Notes: generated by a model not told the origin, from the letters alone. 64,000 bases of DNA from Porphyrobacter sp. (GCA_017744315.1 JAGIBN010000007.1:118824-182823), one strand, 5' to 3'. Positions 44,655 through 54,622 are shown, counted from the first letter of the stretch. Translations and numbers: made by a program.

Positions 44655-45091
44655 TGCGGGACTTCCAGACCGGCGTCGGCCCAGCGCTTCACCGCCGGTG
44701 CGTATTCAGTGACCTTGGTGCTCGGCAGATGGCTGGTGTCCTCCCAGGCGGCGTGCTTGCTTTCGACGCCGAAGTTGCTGGTCGGGTAAAAGTGAGAGGG
44801 ATCGTCGAACGATCCAACCGTCAAATCCATCTTCTCGCTTTCGTTGTAGGCAAAGCCGAGCGGAGTTCCGCACTCCCGGCAAAACGGGCGCCGCGCCATG
44901 GGAGACGAGGCATACCAGTCCGGCTCATACTCCCATGCGATATCCGCCTGGGCCACGTTCTTGAAGGCAATCGACACGCCCCCGGTCGCTCGTTGGCACA
45001 TGCGGCAGTGGCAAAGATAGGCCTCGTCGCTGTCGATTTTCGCCTTGAAACGGACGCGTCCGCACTGGCAACCACCTGTCAGTTCACGCAT
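44651..45091 (-). CDS. GFA-family zinc protein
   Basis: A 146-residue GFA/CENP-V fold protein with GGCQCGRVRF (CxC), CHCRMCQ and CRECGTPLG zinc ligands. ATG 45091 follows AAAGGA. It is the second GFA member in the window and is coupled to the alpha/beta hydrolase. The emrAB-type efflux genes diverge from it across about 100 bp that contain TTGCCT/AGGCAA half-sites, possibly a shared control region. Confidence 0.85.
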   Translation of the reverse strand: MRELTGGCQCGRVRFKAKIDSDEAYLCHCRMCQRATGGVSIAFKNVAQADIAWEYEPDWYASSPMARRPFCRECGTPLGFAYNESEKMDLTVGSFDDPSHFYPTSNFGVESKHAAWEDTSHLPSTKVTEYAPAVKRWADAGLEVPQ

Positions 45092-45193
45092 TTTGACGTC
45101 CTTTGCCAATAATTTGCCTGTCTGTCAGTTGTTAGGCAAAGACTGTTAGCCTATCTGACCGTTTCGAACGATCACACGCGAGTTGAAAACCCG

Positions 45194-46252
45194 ATGGCGG
45201 AAGCCGATCCGCAGTTACTAGAGAGCGAACTCGTCGAAAGCGCCAAGCCGCGCCGGCGATGGGGTAAGCTTGCCCTGATGATTGCCTTCCCGATCGCGTT
45301 CCTGATTGGCGGCGTCGTCTATTGGCAGAGCCTGCAAGGCAAGGTCTCGACCGACAACGCCTACCTCAAGCAGGACATGGTAGGGGTCAGCGCCGAGATC
45401 GTCGGCAAGATCGTCGAAGTCGCAGTCAAGGAAGGGCAGGAAGTCAAGGCGGGGGACTTGCTGTTCCGCGTCGATCCAGAGCCCTACCGCCTGCAGATGG
45501 CCGAAGCTGAAGCGTCTATCGCCACGGCCCAAGCCAACGTGACCGCCCTTTCCAACGCCAGCGAATTCTCCGGCGCCGATATCGCTGCCGCCCGTGAGAA
45601 CATCGCTTTCGCCCAGGCTACGCTCGATCGCCAGGAAGCGCTGTGGCAGCGCGGCTTTACCACGAAGGCCGATTACGAGGCCGCGCAACACGCCGTTGCC
45701 CAGGCGCGCGAACAGTTGCGCCTGGCCGAAGCGAATCAGCGCGAAGCTAGGGCCAAGCTGGCTCAGGGCCCGGCGGTTCCGGGCCAGAACCCGCAAGTCG
45801 CCGCCGCCGAGGCCCGCCGCGCCGAGTCTGAGCTTGCGCTGCGCCGCACGGAGATTCGTGCACCGATCGGGGGCCGAGTGGCCCAGGCCGACCGGCTGCA
45901 GATCGGCCAGCAGGCCGTCACCAGCCTGCCGATGCTGACCATCGTTGCCGACACCAGTTCTTACGTAGAGGCGAACTTCAAAGAGACCGATCTCAACCGG
46001 ATGCAGGTCGGGCAGACCGCCGAAGTCCGGTTCGACGCCTATCCGGATCTCACGCTCAAGGGCCATGTCGCCTCGATCGGCGCGGGCACCGGTTCGGAGT
46101 TCTCGGTGCTCCCGGCGCAAAACGCGACGGGCAACTGGGTCAAGGTGACGCAGCGCGTCCCGGTGCGTATCCGGCTCGACGACAAGAGCCCGCGCCCGTT
46201 GATTGCCGGTCTCTCTGCCGAAGTTACGGTCCACACCGGCCGTAATCGCTAA
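45194..46252 (+). CDS. emrA: HlyD-type membrane fusion protein (EmrA-like)
   Basis: A 352-residue adaptor with one N-terminal membrane helix (LMIAFPIAFLIGGVVYW), a lipoyl half (VSTDNAYLKQDMVGVSAEIV), a helical hairpin (about 95-190), the second lipoyl half (TEIRAPIGGRVAQ) and a beta-barrel. EmrA links the inner-membrane pump EmrB to an outer-membrane channel. It is followed 2 bp later by the pump gene. Confidence 0.92.
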   Translation: MAEADPQLLESELVESAKPRRRWGKLALMIAFPIAFLIGGVVYWQSLQGKVSTDNAYLKQDMVGVSAEIVGKIVEVAVKEGQEVKAGDLLFRVDPEPYRLQMAEAEASIATAQANVTALSNASEFSGADIAAARENIAFAQATLDRQEALWQRGFTTKADYEAAQHAVAQAREQLRLAEANQREARAKLAQGPAVPGQNPQVAAAEARRAESELALRRTEIRAPIGGRVAQADRLQIGQQAVTSLPMLTIVADTSSYVEANFKETDLNRMQVGQTAEVRFDAYPDLTLKGHVASIGAGTGSEFSVLPAQNATGNWVKVTQRVPVRIRLDDKSPRPLIAGLSAEVTVHTGRNR

Positions 46253-46254
46253 TC

Positions 46255-47844
46255 ATGGCCACCAAGGCCGCTAGTCCCTCTGCCGGAGGCCAAAGCGCCG
46301 CCCCCGGCCAGATCGAGGACGTCGCGCACCTTCCGGTCGAGAACCAGTTCCTGCTGGTCATCGGCATCATGACGGCGTCGCTGATCCAGGTCCTCGACAC
46401 GACGATCGCCAACGTGGCGATCCCGCACATGCAGTCCTCACTCGGTGCCACTCCGGACACTGTGAGCTGGGTGTTGACGAGCTACATCATCGCCTCGGCC
46501 GTCGCCATGCCGATCACCGGTTGGCTCGCCGACCGGGTGGGCTCTCGCCGGCTGTTCATCTGGTCGGTTGTCGGCTTCGTGATCGCTTCGATGCTGTGCG
46601 GCATGGCGCAGAACCTCGAAGAGATGGTGATCTTCCGCGCGCTGCAAGGCGTGGCGGGCGCCTTTATCGCCCCGCTCAGCCAAAGCTCGCTGCTCGATAC
46701 GACCAAGCCCAGCCGGCAGTCGCAGATCATTGCCCTGTGGGGCATGGGGGTGATGATCGGGCCGATCCTTGGCCCAGTCCTGGGCGGCTGGATCACCGAG
46801 AACTGGAGCTGGCGCTGGGTCTTCTACGTCAACGTCCCCGTCGGCGCGTTGTGCCTCGTGATCCTGATGGCGCAGCTGCCGTCACGCGAGGTGATCAAGC
46901 GACGCTTCGACTTGTTCGGCTTCGCCATGATCGCGCTGACCCTGAGCTCGCTCCAGCTCCTGCTCGACCGTGGTGCCCAGCTCGACTGGTTCTCGTCGCT
47001 TGAGAGCTGGGTCTACCTGTTCCTCATCCTTTCCTGCTCGTGGGTCGCGGTGATCCACTTCGCTACGGCGGAGCAGCCGCTGTTCGACCGTCAGCTGTTT
47101 GCCAACGTCAACTTCGTCATCGCGCTGATCTTCATGGTGGTGATCGGCGCGGTGATGTTCGCGACGATGGCGTTGATCCCGCCGATGCTGCAGGGCCTGT
47201 TCGGCTACGACGTGATCGATACCGGCATGGTCCTGATGCCTAGAGGCGTGGGCGTGCTGATCTCGATGCAGCTCTCGGGCCTGCTCATGCGCAAGGGTGT
47301 CGACGCGCGCTGGATGGTCTCGATCGGATTCCTGATCGGCGCCTGGTCGCTTTACCAGATGGCGGGCTGGTCGCTCGACGTGGACCGCTATCACATCGTG
47401 CTCTCGGGCCTGATCCAGGGCCTTGGCATCGGCCTGGTGTTCATTCCCTTGCAGGCGACCGCGTTCGCCACGCTGTCCCCTCGTCTGCGCACTGACGGAT
47501 CGAGCCTGCTCAACCTGACCCGCTCGGTCGGTTCGTCGATCGGTATCTCGGTCATGGTGACGTTGCTGACGCACAACTCGCAGACCAGCCACAGCGACCT
47601 CGCCGCGCATATCACCCCGGCGGTTACCGGGATGGTCGACCTCTCGTCGCTCGAGCGCTTCCACCAGTATGGGGAAGCGGCACTCGGAATTCTCGATGCC
47701 GAAGTTACCCGCCAGGCGGCCATGATCGCTTACGTCGACGACTACTGGCTGATGATGTGGCTCAGCCTCGCCTCGGTGCCACTGGTGCTGCTGATGCGGC
47801 GCAGCACCGGCCCCGCGGGACGACCGGAGCCGCCGTCGCATTGA
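46255..47844 (+). CDS. emrB: DHA2-family multidrug efflux MFS transporter (EmrB-like)
   Basis: A 529-residue, 14-helix MFS pump. It has the antiporter element LDTTIANVAIPHMQSSL, motif A GWLADRVGSRRLFIWS, and GPVLGGWITENWSWRWVFYV. It exports hydrophobic drugs with EmrA. No outer-membrane channel gene or MarR/TetR regulator lies nearby. Confidence 0.94.
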   Translation: MATKAASPSAGGQSAAPGQIEDVAHLPVENQFLLVIGIMTASLIQVLDTTIANVAIPHMQSSLGATPDTVSWVLTSYIIASAVAMPITGWLADRVGSRRLFIWSVVGFVIASMLCGMAQNLEEMVIFRALQGVAGAFIAPLSQSSLLDTTKPSRQSQIIALWGMGVMIGPILGPVLGGWITENWSWRWVFYVNVPVGALCLVILMAQLPSREVIKRRFDLFGFAMIALTLSSLQLLLDRGAQLDWFSSLESWVYLFLILSCSWVAVIHFATAEQPLFDRQLFANVNFVIALIFMVVIGAVMFATMALIPPMLQGLFGYDVIDTGMVLMPRGVGVLISMQLSGLLMRKGVDARWMVSIGFLIGAWSLYQMAGWSLDVDRYHIVLSGLIQGLGIGLVFIPLQATAFATLSPRLRTDGSSLLNLTRSVGSSIGISVMVTLLTHNSQTSHSDLAAHITPAVTGMVDLSSLERFHQYGEAALGILDAEVTRQAAMIAYVDDYWLMMWLSLASVPLVLLMRRSTGPAGRPEPPSH

Positions 47845-47857
47845 GAGTAATATCGGC

Positions 47858-48442
47858 TCAATCGATCTTCCAATAGGCTCGCACGATCCAGCTGATCATG
47901 TAGACCAGGTAGATCGACGCGAACGCCAGGTGAAAACGCCGGTTTGCGGTGAACATGGCGACGACGCTCAGGACGATCAGGACGGCGACCTGGATCATGT
48001 ACTCGAGCCCCAGGGTCTCGAGATAGCGCCCGCCCTTGAGCAGGGTGTCGATGAAATCCGCGACAAAGGTCACGGCGAACAGGCCGAAGAACCACTTCCG
48101 CCGCGAGATGAAGTAGTCCTCGAAGCCCGAGTATTCCTTCATATCCTCGGGAAACAGCATGCTGCCGAGCAGGTAGTAGAAGAACGCGTACATCAGCACG
48201 AAGGCGAACAGCGCAAAGTTCCAGTTGAGCCGGATCAGCGCGAACTCCCACCACCAGAAATGCATGATGGTGAGGATGAGGATCGCCACCCACACGAGGT
48301 GGGTCGGGTAGAGCTTATGCCGGTCGGGATGCTCCATCAGGCGGGCGATGCCGGTGAGCAGCCGCGTCAGGCCCAGGCCGAGGACCAGGCTGATCAGAAC
48401 CCGAATGTGGAGGTAGAACTCGGTGTGGATCTCACCGTTCAT
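47858..48442 (-). CDS. Six-helix membrane protein of unknown function
   Basis: A 194-residue protein with about six hydrophobic helices (for example RVLISLVLGLGLTRLLTGIA, HLVWVAILILTIMHFWWWEF, YMIQVAVLIVLSVVAMFTAN). No enzymatic motif is visible. Similar small membrane proteins are common in sphingomonads, but none has a function I can name. It converges on emrB. Confidence 0.72.
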   Translation of the reverse strand: MNGEIHTEFYLHIRVLISLVLGLGLTRLLTGIARLMEHPDRHKLYPTHLVWVAILILTIMHFWWWEFALIRLNWNFALFAFVLMYAFFYYLLGSMLFPEDMKEYSGFEDYFISRRKWFFGLFAVTFVADFIDTLLKGGRYLETLGLEYMIQVAVLIVLSVVAMFTANRRFHLAFASIYLVYMISWIVRAYWKID

Positions 48443-48525
48443 CGTTCAATCCCCTGTTCGCGGGGATTGTGCGACAGTCAGGCGGCGGAGGTCAATGCAC
48501 TCCGCCACCCGGTATCGTTCGGGGC

Positions 48526-49551
48526 TTAGCCCTTCTGCAGGTGACGCCGGCCGAGCAACTCGGCGATCTGCACCGCGTTGAGCGCGGCACCCTTGCGCAG
48601 GTTGTCGGACACGCACCAGATCGTCAGGCCGTTCTCGACCGTCGGGTCTTCACGCACGCGGCTAACATAAGTCGCGCCGTCGCCCGCGCACTCGATCGGG
48701 GTGACGTATCCGCCATCCTCACGCTTGTCGACGAGCATGACGCCCGGCGCCTCGCGCAGGATGTCCTGAGCCTGCTCGGCCGAGATCTCGTTCTCGAACT
48801 CGATGTTGATGGCCTCGGAGTGGCCGACGAACACCGGCACGCGCACGCAAGTGGCGTTGAGCTTGATCTTGGGATCGAGGATCTTCTTGGTCTCGACCAC
48901 CATCTTCCACTCTTCCTTGGTGGAACCGTCGTCGAGGAACACGTCGATGTGCGGGATCACGTTGAAGGCGATCTGCTTGGTGAACTTGCGCTGTTCCACC
49001 GGGTCGCCGACGAAGATCGCGCGGCTCTGTTCGAACAGCTCGTCCATGCCCGCCTTACCCGCGCCGGAAACCGACTGGTAGGTGCTGACCACCACGCGCT
49101 TGATCTTCGCGGCGTCATGCAGCGGCTTGAGCGCCACGACCAGCTGCGCAGTCGAGCAGTTGGGGTTCGCGATGATGTTGCGCTTCTTGTAGTCGTCGAT
49201 TGCGTCCGGGTTCACCTCGGGCACGATCAACGGGACGTCGGGGTCCATGCGGAAGAGCGAAGAGTTGTCGATAACGACGCAGCCCGCGGCAGCCGCCTTG
49301 GGCGCATATTCCTGCGCCGGGCCGGAGCCGGCGGCGAACAGGGCGATATCCCAGCCCGACCAGTCGAAGTGTTCGATGTTCTGGCACTTCACCATCTTGC
49401 CGGTGTCGCCGATCTCTACTTCGAGACCCTGCGAACGCGAGCTGGCGACCGCCGCCACTTCGTCCATCGGAAATTCGCGCTCGGCGAGGATCGCGAGCAT
49501 TTCGCGTCCGACATTACCCGTCGCACCAACTACAGCTACCCGATAACCCAT
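48526..49551 (-). CDS. asd: Aspartate-semialdehyde dehydrogenase
   Basis: A 341-residue enzyme. NADP motif VVGATGNVGREML starts the protein, the catalytic Cys lies in NPNCSTAQ, and the His in PVFVGHSEA. It reduces aspartyl phosphate in the lysine/threonine/methionine and diaminopimelate routes. It lies downstream of rplS but beyond a strong terminator, so it probably has its own promoter. Confidence 0.97.
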   Translation of the reverse strand: MGYRVAVVGATGNVGREMLAILAEREFPMDEVAAVASSRSQGLEVEIGDTGKMVKCQNIEHFDWSGWDIALFAAGSGPAQEYAPKAAAAGCVVIDNSSLFRMDPDVPLIVPEVNPDAIDDYKKRNIIANPNCSTAQLVVALKPLHDAAKIKRVVVSTYQSVSGAGKAGMDELFEQSRAIFVGDPVEQRKFTKQIAFNVIPHIDVFLDDGSTKEEWKMVVETKKILDPKIKLNATCVRVPVFVGHSEAINIEFENEISAEQAQDILREAPGVMLVDKREDGGYVTPIECAGDGATYVSRVREDPTVENGLTIWCVSDNLRKGAALNAVQIAELLGRRHLQKG

Positions 49552-49581
49552 CTGACTTACCTTCGATAAAATCGCTCAAGA

Positions 49582-49617
49582 AAAAGGCGCCCTGGCCGTA
49601 GAGCCAGGACGCCTTTT
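49582..49617. terminator. Terminator between rplS and asd
   Basis: Stem AAAAGGCGCCCTGGC/GCCAGGACGCCTTTT (one mismatch) with a CGTAGA loop. A/T runs on both sides suit termination of the minus-strand rplS transcript. Confidence 0.85.
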
Positions 49618-49645
49618 ATGAAACTTGTCGTTTCGGCGGCGGGCT

Positions 49646-50023
49646 TTAGCCCTCCTGGCTGACGGTCTGCTTGCGCTCCGCAATACGAGCCCGTTTGCCG
49701 GTCCGGCCGCGCAGGTAGTAAAGCTTCGCACGACGCACGACGCCACGACGCACCACTTCGATGCTGTCGATGTTCGGCGAGTACAGCGGGAAGACGCGCT
49801 CTACGCCTTCGCCGAAGCTCATCTTGCGGACGGTGAAATTGCTGTTGATGCCGCGGTTCGACCGGGCAATGCACACGCCTTCGTAGTTCTGAACGCGGGT
49901 ACGCTCGCCTTCAACGACGCGCACGCCAACGCGCAGCGTATCGCCGGGGCGGAATTCGGGGATGCTCTTCCCCTCGTTGAACGCTGCGATGGCCTCAGCC
50001 TCGAGCTCTTGGATCAGACCCAT
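49646..50023 (-). CDS. rplS: 50S ribosomal protein L19
   Basis: A 125-residue L19: [20 protein letters not shown], then [20 protein letters not shown] and [16 protein letters not shown] 50023 follows GAGGAA at 7 bases. It is the last gene of the trmD-rplS pair and lies at the 30S/50S interface. Confidence 0.97.
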   Translation of the reverse strand: MGLIQELEAEAIAAFNEGKSIPEFRPGDTLRVGVRVVEGERTRVQNYEGVCIARSNRGINSNFTVRKMSFGEGVERVFPLYSPNIDSIEVVRRGVVRRAKLYYLRGRTGKRARIAERKQTVSQEG

Positions 50024-50034
50024 TTTGGGTTCCT

Positions 50035-50763
50035 CTAATCGTTGCGCGCGCCAGAGGCAGATCGGTCCCGAGCACCACCGTGGCGCTCCCAAAGGTCCGG
50101 CCTGCGTAACCGTGTATCTGATTCGCTCATGGCCTTGCGCCATGCAGCGATCTTCGCATGATCCCCCGATCGCAGCACTTCAGGGATCGTGCGCCCTTCC
50201 CATTCAACAGGTCGGGTATATTGCGGATATTCGAGCAGCCCTTCTTCGAAGGATTCCTCGGCCCCACTTGAGGCCGCGCCCATTACGCCGGGAAGCAGGC
50301 GAATGCAAGCGTCGAGAATGGCCAAAGCCGCAGGCTCTCCACCCGACAAAACGATGTCGGCAAGGCTGACCTCTTCGACGCCTCGTCCCTCGAAAATCCG
50401 CTCGTCAAATCCTTCGAACCGGCCGCACAGGATCGTCACGCCCGGACCTGCCGCCAGTTCGCGGATGCGCTCCTGCGTGATCGGCTCTCCGCGCGGCGTC
50501 ATCGCCAGCACCGGGCACTCGGGCTGGAGCGACCGCCCATGGTCAATCGCGGCGGCCAGCACGTTTGCCTTGAGCACCATTCCCGCCCCGCCACCGGCCG
50601 GTGTGTCGTCGACCGTGCGATGCTTGTCGGCGGCGAAGTCCCGGATTTGCACCGTTTCCAGCGACCAGGCACCCTCGGCCAGGGCACGGCCCGCAAGAGA
50701 CACGCCGAGCGCGCCGGGAAACATCTCTGGGTAGAGCGTTAGAATTGTCGCGGCGAAAGTCAT
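50035..50763 (-). CDS. trmD: tRNA (guanine-N1)-methyltransferase TrmD
   Basis: A 242-residue SPOUT methyltransferase. It has [10 protein letters not shown], the [14 protein letters not shown] loop, [11 protein letters not shown] (knot) and [15 protein letters not shown]. It makes m1G37 in tRNAs. ATG 50763 is the N-terminal match. Normally preceded by rimM in this operon type; here an opposite-strand oxidoreductase lies between. Confidence 0.96.
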   Translation of the reverse strand: MTFAATILTLYPEMFPGALGVSLAGRALAEGAWSLETVQIRDFAADKHRTVDDTPAGGGAGMVLKANVLAAAIDHGRSLQPECPVLAMTPRGEPITQERIRELAAGPGVTILCGRFEGFDERIFEGRGVEEVSLADIVLSGGEPAALAILDACIRLLPGVMGAASSGAEESFEEGLLEYPQYTRPVEWEGRTIPEVLRSGDHAKIAAWRKAMSESDTRLRRPDLWERHGGARDRSASGARND

Positions 50764-50800
50764 GGTTCGCCATGTGCACGGCTTCGGGAGCAAGGCAAGT

Positions 50801-51709
50801 ATGGAGGACTGTATCATCGTCGGCGCCGGTCCGGCTGGACTGACCGCGGCGATCTATCTCGCCAGGTTCCATCTCTCGATCAGACTGTTCGACTGCGGCA
50901 CTAGCCGGGCCGCTCTGATCCCCTGCACCCATAATCACGCGGGCTTCCCTGAAGGTATCTCCGGACTCGAGCTCTTGCGGCGCATGGCCGAGCAAGCTGA
51001 ACGGTACGGCGCCGAACGAGAACTGGCTCGCGTGACCAAGATCGTGCCGGAGAATGAGGGCTTCACCGTTGGCGTTGAAGGCAAGGATTTCCGCGCCCGC
51101 ACCGTCCTCATCGCAACCGGAGTGGTCAACAACCGGCCGTCGGGCATCGACGAAGCGCTCCATGCCCAGGCCCTCGCCAGTGGATTGTTGCGCTACTGCC
51201 CGATCTGCGACGGTTACGAGGTGACCGACAAGCGCGTCGCCGTTATCGGCACTGGCAGCCACGGAACGTCCGAGGCTCTGTTCCTGCGCGGATACACGCA
51301 GGACATTACGTTGGTCTCACCGGAGGCCGAGCATGACCTGGATCCGCAATGCGCTGCCGAACTCGATCGCGCAGGTGTGACACGGATCGACGGGCCCTGC
51401 GGCAACTACGCAATCGAAGATGAGCGCCTGGCCTTCGACACCCCTCATGGACGAATGCAGTTCGACAGCGTCTACCCTGCGCTGGGCTCGCGCGTGCGCT
51501 CGGACCTCGCCGCCGAGGCCGGGGCGCAGGTCAGCAAGGATGGTTGCCTCGTCGTCGATGCCCATCAACGCACCAACATTCCCGGCCTGTTCGCGGCGGG
51601 CGACGTGGTGAAGGGCCTGGACCAGATAAGCCACGCCATGGGTGAAGGCGGCGTCGCAGCGACGACGATCAGGAACTACCTGGCGGAGTTGGAGCCGCTC
51701 AGGCGCTAG
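50801..51709 (+). CDS. Thioredoxin-reductase-like NAD(P)/FAD oxidoreductase
   Basis: A 302-residue flavoprotein. FAD motif [16 protein letters not shown] is at the N-terminus, CPICDGYE (CxxC, about 136) is in the redox position, the NAD(P) motif is [12 protein letters not shown], and [14 protein letters not shown] is the second FAD contact. It is homologous to thioredoxin reductase but with an atypical CPIC centre, so the partner may not be thioredoxin. The start at 50801 is preferred; a longer start overlaps trmD. It splits the usual rimM-trmD order. Confidence 0.85.
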   Translation: MEDCIIVGAGPAGLTAAIYLARFHLSIRLFDCGTSRAALIPCTHNHAGFPEGISGLELLRRMAEQAERYGAERELARVTKIVPENEGFTVGVEGKDFRARTVLIATGVVNNRPSGIDEALHAQALASGLLRYCPICDGYEVTDKRVAVIGTGSHGTSEALFLRGYTQDITLVSPEAEHDLDPQCAAELDRAGVTRIDGPCGNYAIEDERLAFDTPHGRMQFDSVYPALGSRVRSDLAAEAGAQVSKDGCLVVDAHQRTNIPGLFAAGDVVKGLDQISHAMGEGGVAATTIRNYLAELEPLRR

Positions 51710-52045
51710 TCACTCGAAGGCGCGAATTGGCGCACTCTGCCGCTCGAGCTTTCGAGACACGATCAAGGCCCCCGGTAGCGAGAGGATCATGATGAACGCG
51801 AAAAGAAAACCCGTGGCCATCACGTAGTAGACTACCGGCGTTGATCCGCCGGCGATCTTCGCGGGCATCAACGGAATTGACCAACCGATCGCGACAAGAG
51901 CGGCCCACGTCACCGCTATGAGCACCCTGGCTCCGCGTCGCCGCCCGCTTGGCCAGAGAAACTGAACGGCCGCCACACCGGCAGAGAACCCGTTCATTGC
52001 AACTACAAAAGAGGCCAATGCCATGATTGCGGTAAGAAGCGCCAC
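51710..52045 (-). CDS. Three-helix membrane protein coupled to rimM
   Basis: A 111-residue protein with three hydrophobic helices (for example AIMALASFVVAMNGFSAGVA, VLIAVTWAALVAIGWSIPL, VYYVMATGFLFAFIMILSLP). It starts with GTG 52045 directly after the rimM TAA and has AAGGAG five bases upstream, so it is translated from the ribosomal operon message. It ends flush against the convergent oxidoreductase. No family is recognised. Confidence 0.68.
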   Translation of the reverse strand: MALLTAIMALASFVVAMNGFSAGVAAVQFLWPSGRRRGARVLIAVTWAALVAIGWSIPLMPAKIAGGSTPVVYYVMATGFLFAFIMILSLPGALIVSRKLERQSAPIRAFE

Positions 52046-52540
52046 TTACGCTCCTTCCGAAAATTCCTTTGTAATTACAAGAGCTTTTTCGGTCCAGCTC
52101 GGCACGGCTTCCGCCCGCATCGGCACCATGAAGCGCTTGCCGTCAGGACGCGCGATCTCGAGCACGTCACCCGCGCCGTAGTTTTCGACCGCGATCACCG
52201 AACCCAGCGGCTCGCCCTCCTCGGTCACGGCTGCAAGGCCGATCAGGTCTGCGTGATAATATTCGCCCTCTTCGAGCGATGGGAGTGCCGAGCGCGGAAC
52301 GGTCAGCAGGGTGCCGCGCAGCTTTTCGGCAGCGGTTCGGTCCGGCACCTCGGCAAAGCGGGCAATCGCGCCACCCTTGCCGTCGTCGCGCAGCTTCTTG
52401 AGCTTGAGCGCGCCGTCATTGAATTGGCGATGGGCAGAGAAAGCCTCCATCCCATCGCCAAACAATTTGAGGCGGACTTCGCCCGTTACGCCGTGCGCGC
52501 CGGTGATGACGGCGAGCGTGACGGGTTTGTCCTGTACCAA
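52046..52540 (-). CDS. rimM: 16S rRNA processing protein RimM
   Basis: A 164-residue RimM with VITGAHGVTGEVRLKLF, EEGEYYHADLIGL and the PRC-barrel segment FMVPMRAEAVPSW. It helps mature the 30S head with S19. The start is TTG at 52540, 3 bp after the rpsP stop, with GAGG inside the rpsP end. No ATG fits the N-terminus. Confidence 0.93.
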   Translation of the reverse strand: MVQDKPVTLAVITGAHGVTGEVRLKLFGDGMEAFSAHRQFNDGALKLKKLRDDGKGGAIARFAEVPDRTAAEKLRGTLLTVPRSALPSLEEGEYYHADLIGLAAVTEEGEPLGSVIAVENYGAGDVLEIARPDGKRFMVPMRAEAVPSWTEKALVITKEFSEGA

Positions 52541-52543
52541 GGA

Positions 52544-53050
52544 TCAGCCCTCGGCCTGTTCCTCGGTGGCTTCAGCGGCCGGAGCCTCTTCAGCAGAAGC
52601 TTCTTCAGCCGCAGCCTCTTCGGCCGGAGCTTCGGCGGCGACTTCCTCGGTCACTTCCTCAGCAGCCGGAGCCTTGGCTTCTTCCTCGGCAGCCTTGGCA
52701 GCTTCCTCGGCAGCAGCAGCCTTGGCGGCGCGCTCTTCAACGCGTTCCTTGGCCTTTTCGCCCGGCTCGGCCTTCTTCGGGTTGTTGCGAGCGGCGCGCT
52801 CCTTGATGCCCGCGGCATCGAGGAAGCGGGCAACGCGGTCGGTCGCCTGGGCGCCAACGCCCAGCCAGTAGCGAGCGCGGTCTTCGTTCAGGTTGACGCG
52901 GTTGGCGTCATCCTTGGCGAGCAGCGGGTTGTAGGTCCCGATCTGCTCCAGGTACTTGCCGTCACGCGCGCTGCGCGTGTCGGCGACGACGATGCGATAA
53001 TACGGGCGACGCTTGTTACCGCCGCGCGAGAGCCTGATTGCAACTGCCAT
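52544..53050 (-). CDS. rpsP: 30S ribosomal protein S16 with long Ala/Glu tail
   Basis: A 168-residue S16. The first ~85 residues are the standard domain ([32 protein letters not shown]). The last ~80 residues are a low-complexity Ala/Glu/Lys tail, about doubling the normal length. Such tails are seen in sphingomonads and are probably disordered. The gene sits between ffh and rimM in the classical order. Confidence 0.95.
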   Translation of the reverse strand: MAVAIRLSRGGNKRRPYYRIVVADTRSARDGKYLEQIGTYNPLLAKDDANRVNLNEDRARYWLGVGAQATDRVARFLDAAGIKERAARNNPKKAEPGEKAKERVEERAAKAAAAEEAAKAAEEEAKAPAAEEVTEEVAAEAPAEEAAAEEASAEEAPAAEATEEQAEG

Positions 53051-53084
53051 GGGTACTTACCTTTCCGATTCAAATCGTTGAATT

Positions 53085-54551
53085 TCAATTCTTCTTGAGC
53101 AGGTCCTGCAGGTTGGAGGGCAGCTGTCCCGCGCCTCCACCAAGACCGGGCAATCCGCCCGCCGGGCCGCCGAGTGCGGCCGGTCCAGCCCCGCCGGGGC
53201 CGCCCATTCCGCCGCCGCCGAACAGCGCGCCGAGGCCCTTGAGCCCGCCCATCTTCTTAATCTGCTTCATCGCGCGACCCATTTCCTGGTGCATCTTGAG
53301 CAGCTTGTTGACGTCCTGAACTTCCCGGCCCGCGCCCGCCGCAACACGCTTCTTGCGCTTGGCGTTCATGAGCTCGGGGCGCTGGCGTTCCTGGGGCGTC
53401 ATCGAACCGATGATCGCGTCCATGTGGACCAGTACCTTGTCGTCCATGCCGCTGGCGGCCATCGCCTGCTTGGCCTTCTTCATGCCCGGCATCATGCCGG
53501 CGAGCATGCCGAGGCCGCCCATCTGCTGCATCTGCCGCAGCTGGGTGCGCAGGTCGTTCATGTCGAACTGGCCCTTGAGCATGCGCTCGGCGAGCTTGTC
53601 GGCCTCTTCCTTCTCGATGACCTGGGCGGCCTTCTCGACGATCGAGACGATGTCGCCCATGCCAAGGATGCGCCCGGCCACGCGGCCCGGGTGGAACGGC
53701 TCGATCGCGTCGAGCTTTTCGCCGGTGCCGGCGAACTTGATCGGCTTCCCGGTGACCGCGCGCATCGAGAGCGCCGCGCCGCCACGGGCGTCACCGTCCA
53801 TGCGGGTGAGAATCACGCCGGTCAGCGGTACTTCGTCGGAGAAGCTCTGCGCGACGTTGACCGCGTCCTGACCGGTCAGCGAATCGACCACCAGCAGCAC
53901 TTCTGTCGGCGTCGCGACAGCGGCGACGGCCTTCATCTCCGCCATCAGCGCTTCGTCGACGTGGAGACGGCCCGCGGTATCGAGCAGCAGCACGTCGATC
54001 GCCTGCAGCTTCGCCGATTCGAGCGCGCGGCGCGCGATGTCGACCGGCTGCTGGCCGGCAATGATCGGCAGCGTCAGGACATCGACCTGATCGCCCAGCA
54101 CCTTGAGCTGTTCCTGCGCGGCCGGACGGTTGACGTCGAGCGAGGCCATCAGCGCCTTCTTGCCGTGCTTCTCCTTGAGCAGCTTGGCGAGCTTGGCGGT
54201 CGTGGTGGTTTTACCCGAGCCCTGGAGACCGACCATCATGATCACGACCGGCGGCTTGGCTTCGAGCGTAAGCGGCGAGGTTTCCTCTCCGCCCAGCATC
54301 GCGACCAGCTCGTCATTGACGATCTTGACCACTTGCTGGCCCGGCGTGACCGAGCGCAGCACCTGATGACCGACGGCCTTCTCCGTGACGGCATCGATGA
54401 ACTTGCGCGCCACCGGCAGGGCAACGTCGGCTTCGAGCAACGCGATGCGGACTTCGCGCATCGCTTCGCGCACGTCCGCTTCGTTCAGCGCACCGCGACC
54501 GCGCAGGCGGTCGAAGACCCCGGTCAGGCGATCTGACAGTGTGTCGAACAT
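53085..54551 (-). CDS. ffh: Signal recognition particle protein Ffh
   Basis: A 488-residue SRP54. The GTPase has GLQGSGKTTTTAKLA, DTAGRL and TRMDGDARGGAAL; the Met-rich M domain (GMLAGMMPGMKKAKQAM) is followed by a Gly/Pro-rich tail. It binds signal peptides and 4.5S RNA to target membrane proteins. It is first of the ffh-rpsP-rimM operon. Confidence 0.97.
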   Translation of the reverse strand: MFDTLSDRLTGVFDRLRGRGALNEADVREAMREVRIALLEADVALPVARKFIDAVTEKAVGHQVLRSVTPGQQVVKIVNDELVAMLGGEETSPLTLEAKPPVVIMMVGLQGSGKTTTTAKLAKLLKEKHGKKALMASLDVNRPAAQEQLKVLGDQVDVLTLPIIAGQQPVDIARRALESAKLQAIDVLLLDTAGRLHVDEALMAEMKAVAAVATPTEVLLVVDSLTGQDAVNVAQSFSDEVPLTGVILTRMDGDARGGAALSMRAVTGKPIKFAGTGEKLDAIEPFHPGRVAGRILGMGDIVSIVEKAAQVIEKEEADKLAERMLKGQFDMNDLRTQLRQMQQMGGLGMLAGMMPGMKKAKQAMAASGMDDKVLVHMDAIIGSMTPQERQRPELMNAKRKKRVAAGAGREVQDVNKLLKMHQEMGRAMKQIKKMGGLKGLGALFGGGGMGGPGGAGPAALGGPAGGLPGLGGGAGQLPSNLQDLLKKN

Positions 54552-54622
54552 GCCTTGCGTACTCCAAAAGCCAAAAACGCCGGCGGACGAAACCTCGTCA
54601 GCCAGCGGGCAAGTCAGTCATT

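Noticed and set aside
53289..54536. Long frame opposite ffh
   Set aside because: Antisense to Ffh; His/Arg-rich composition typical of a shadow frame.
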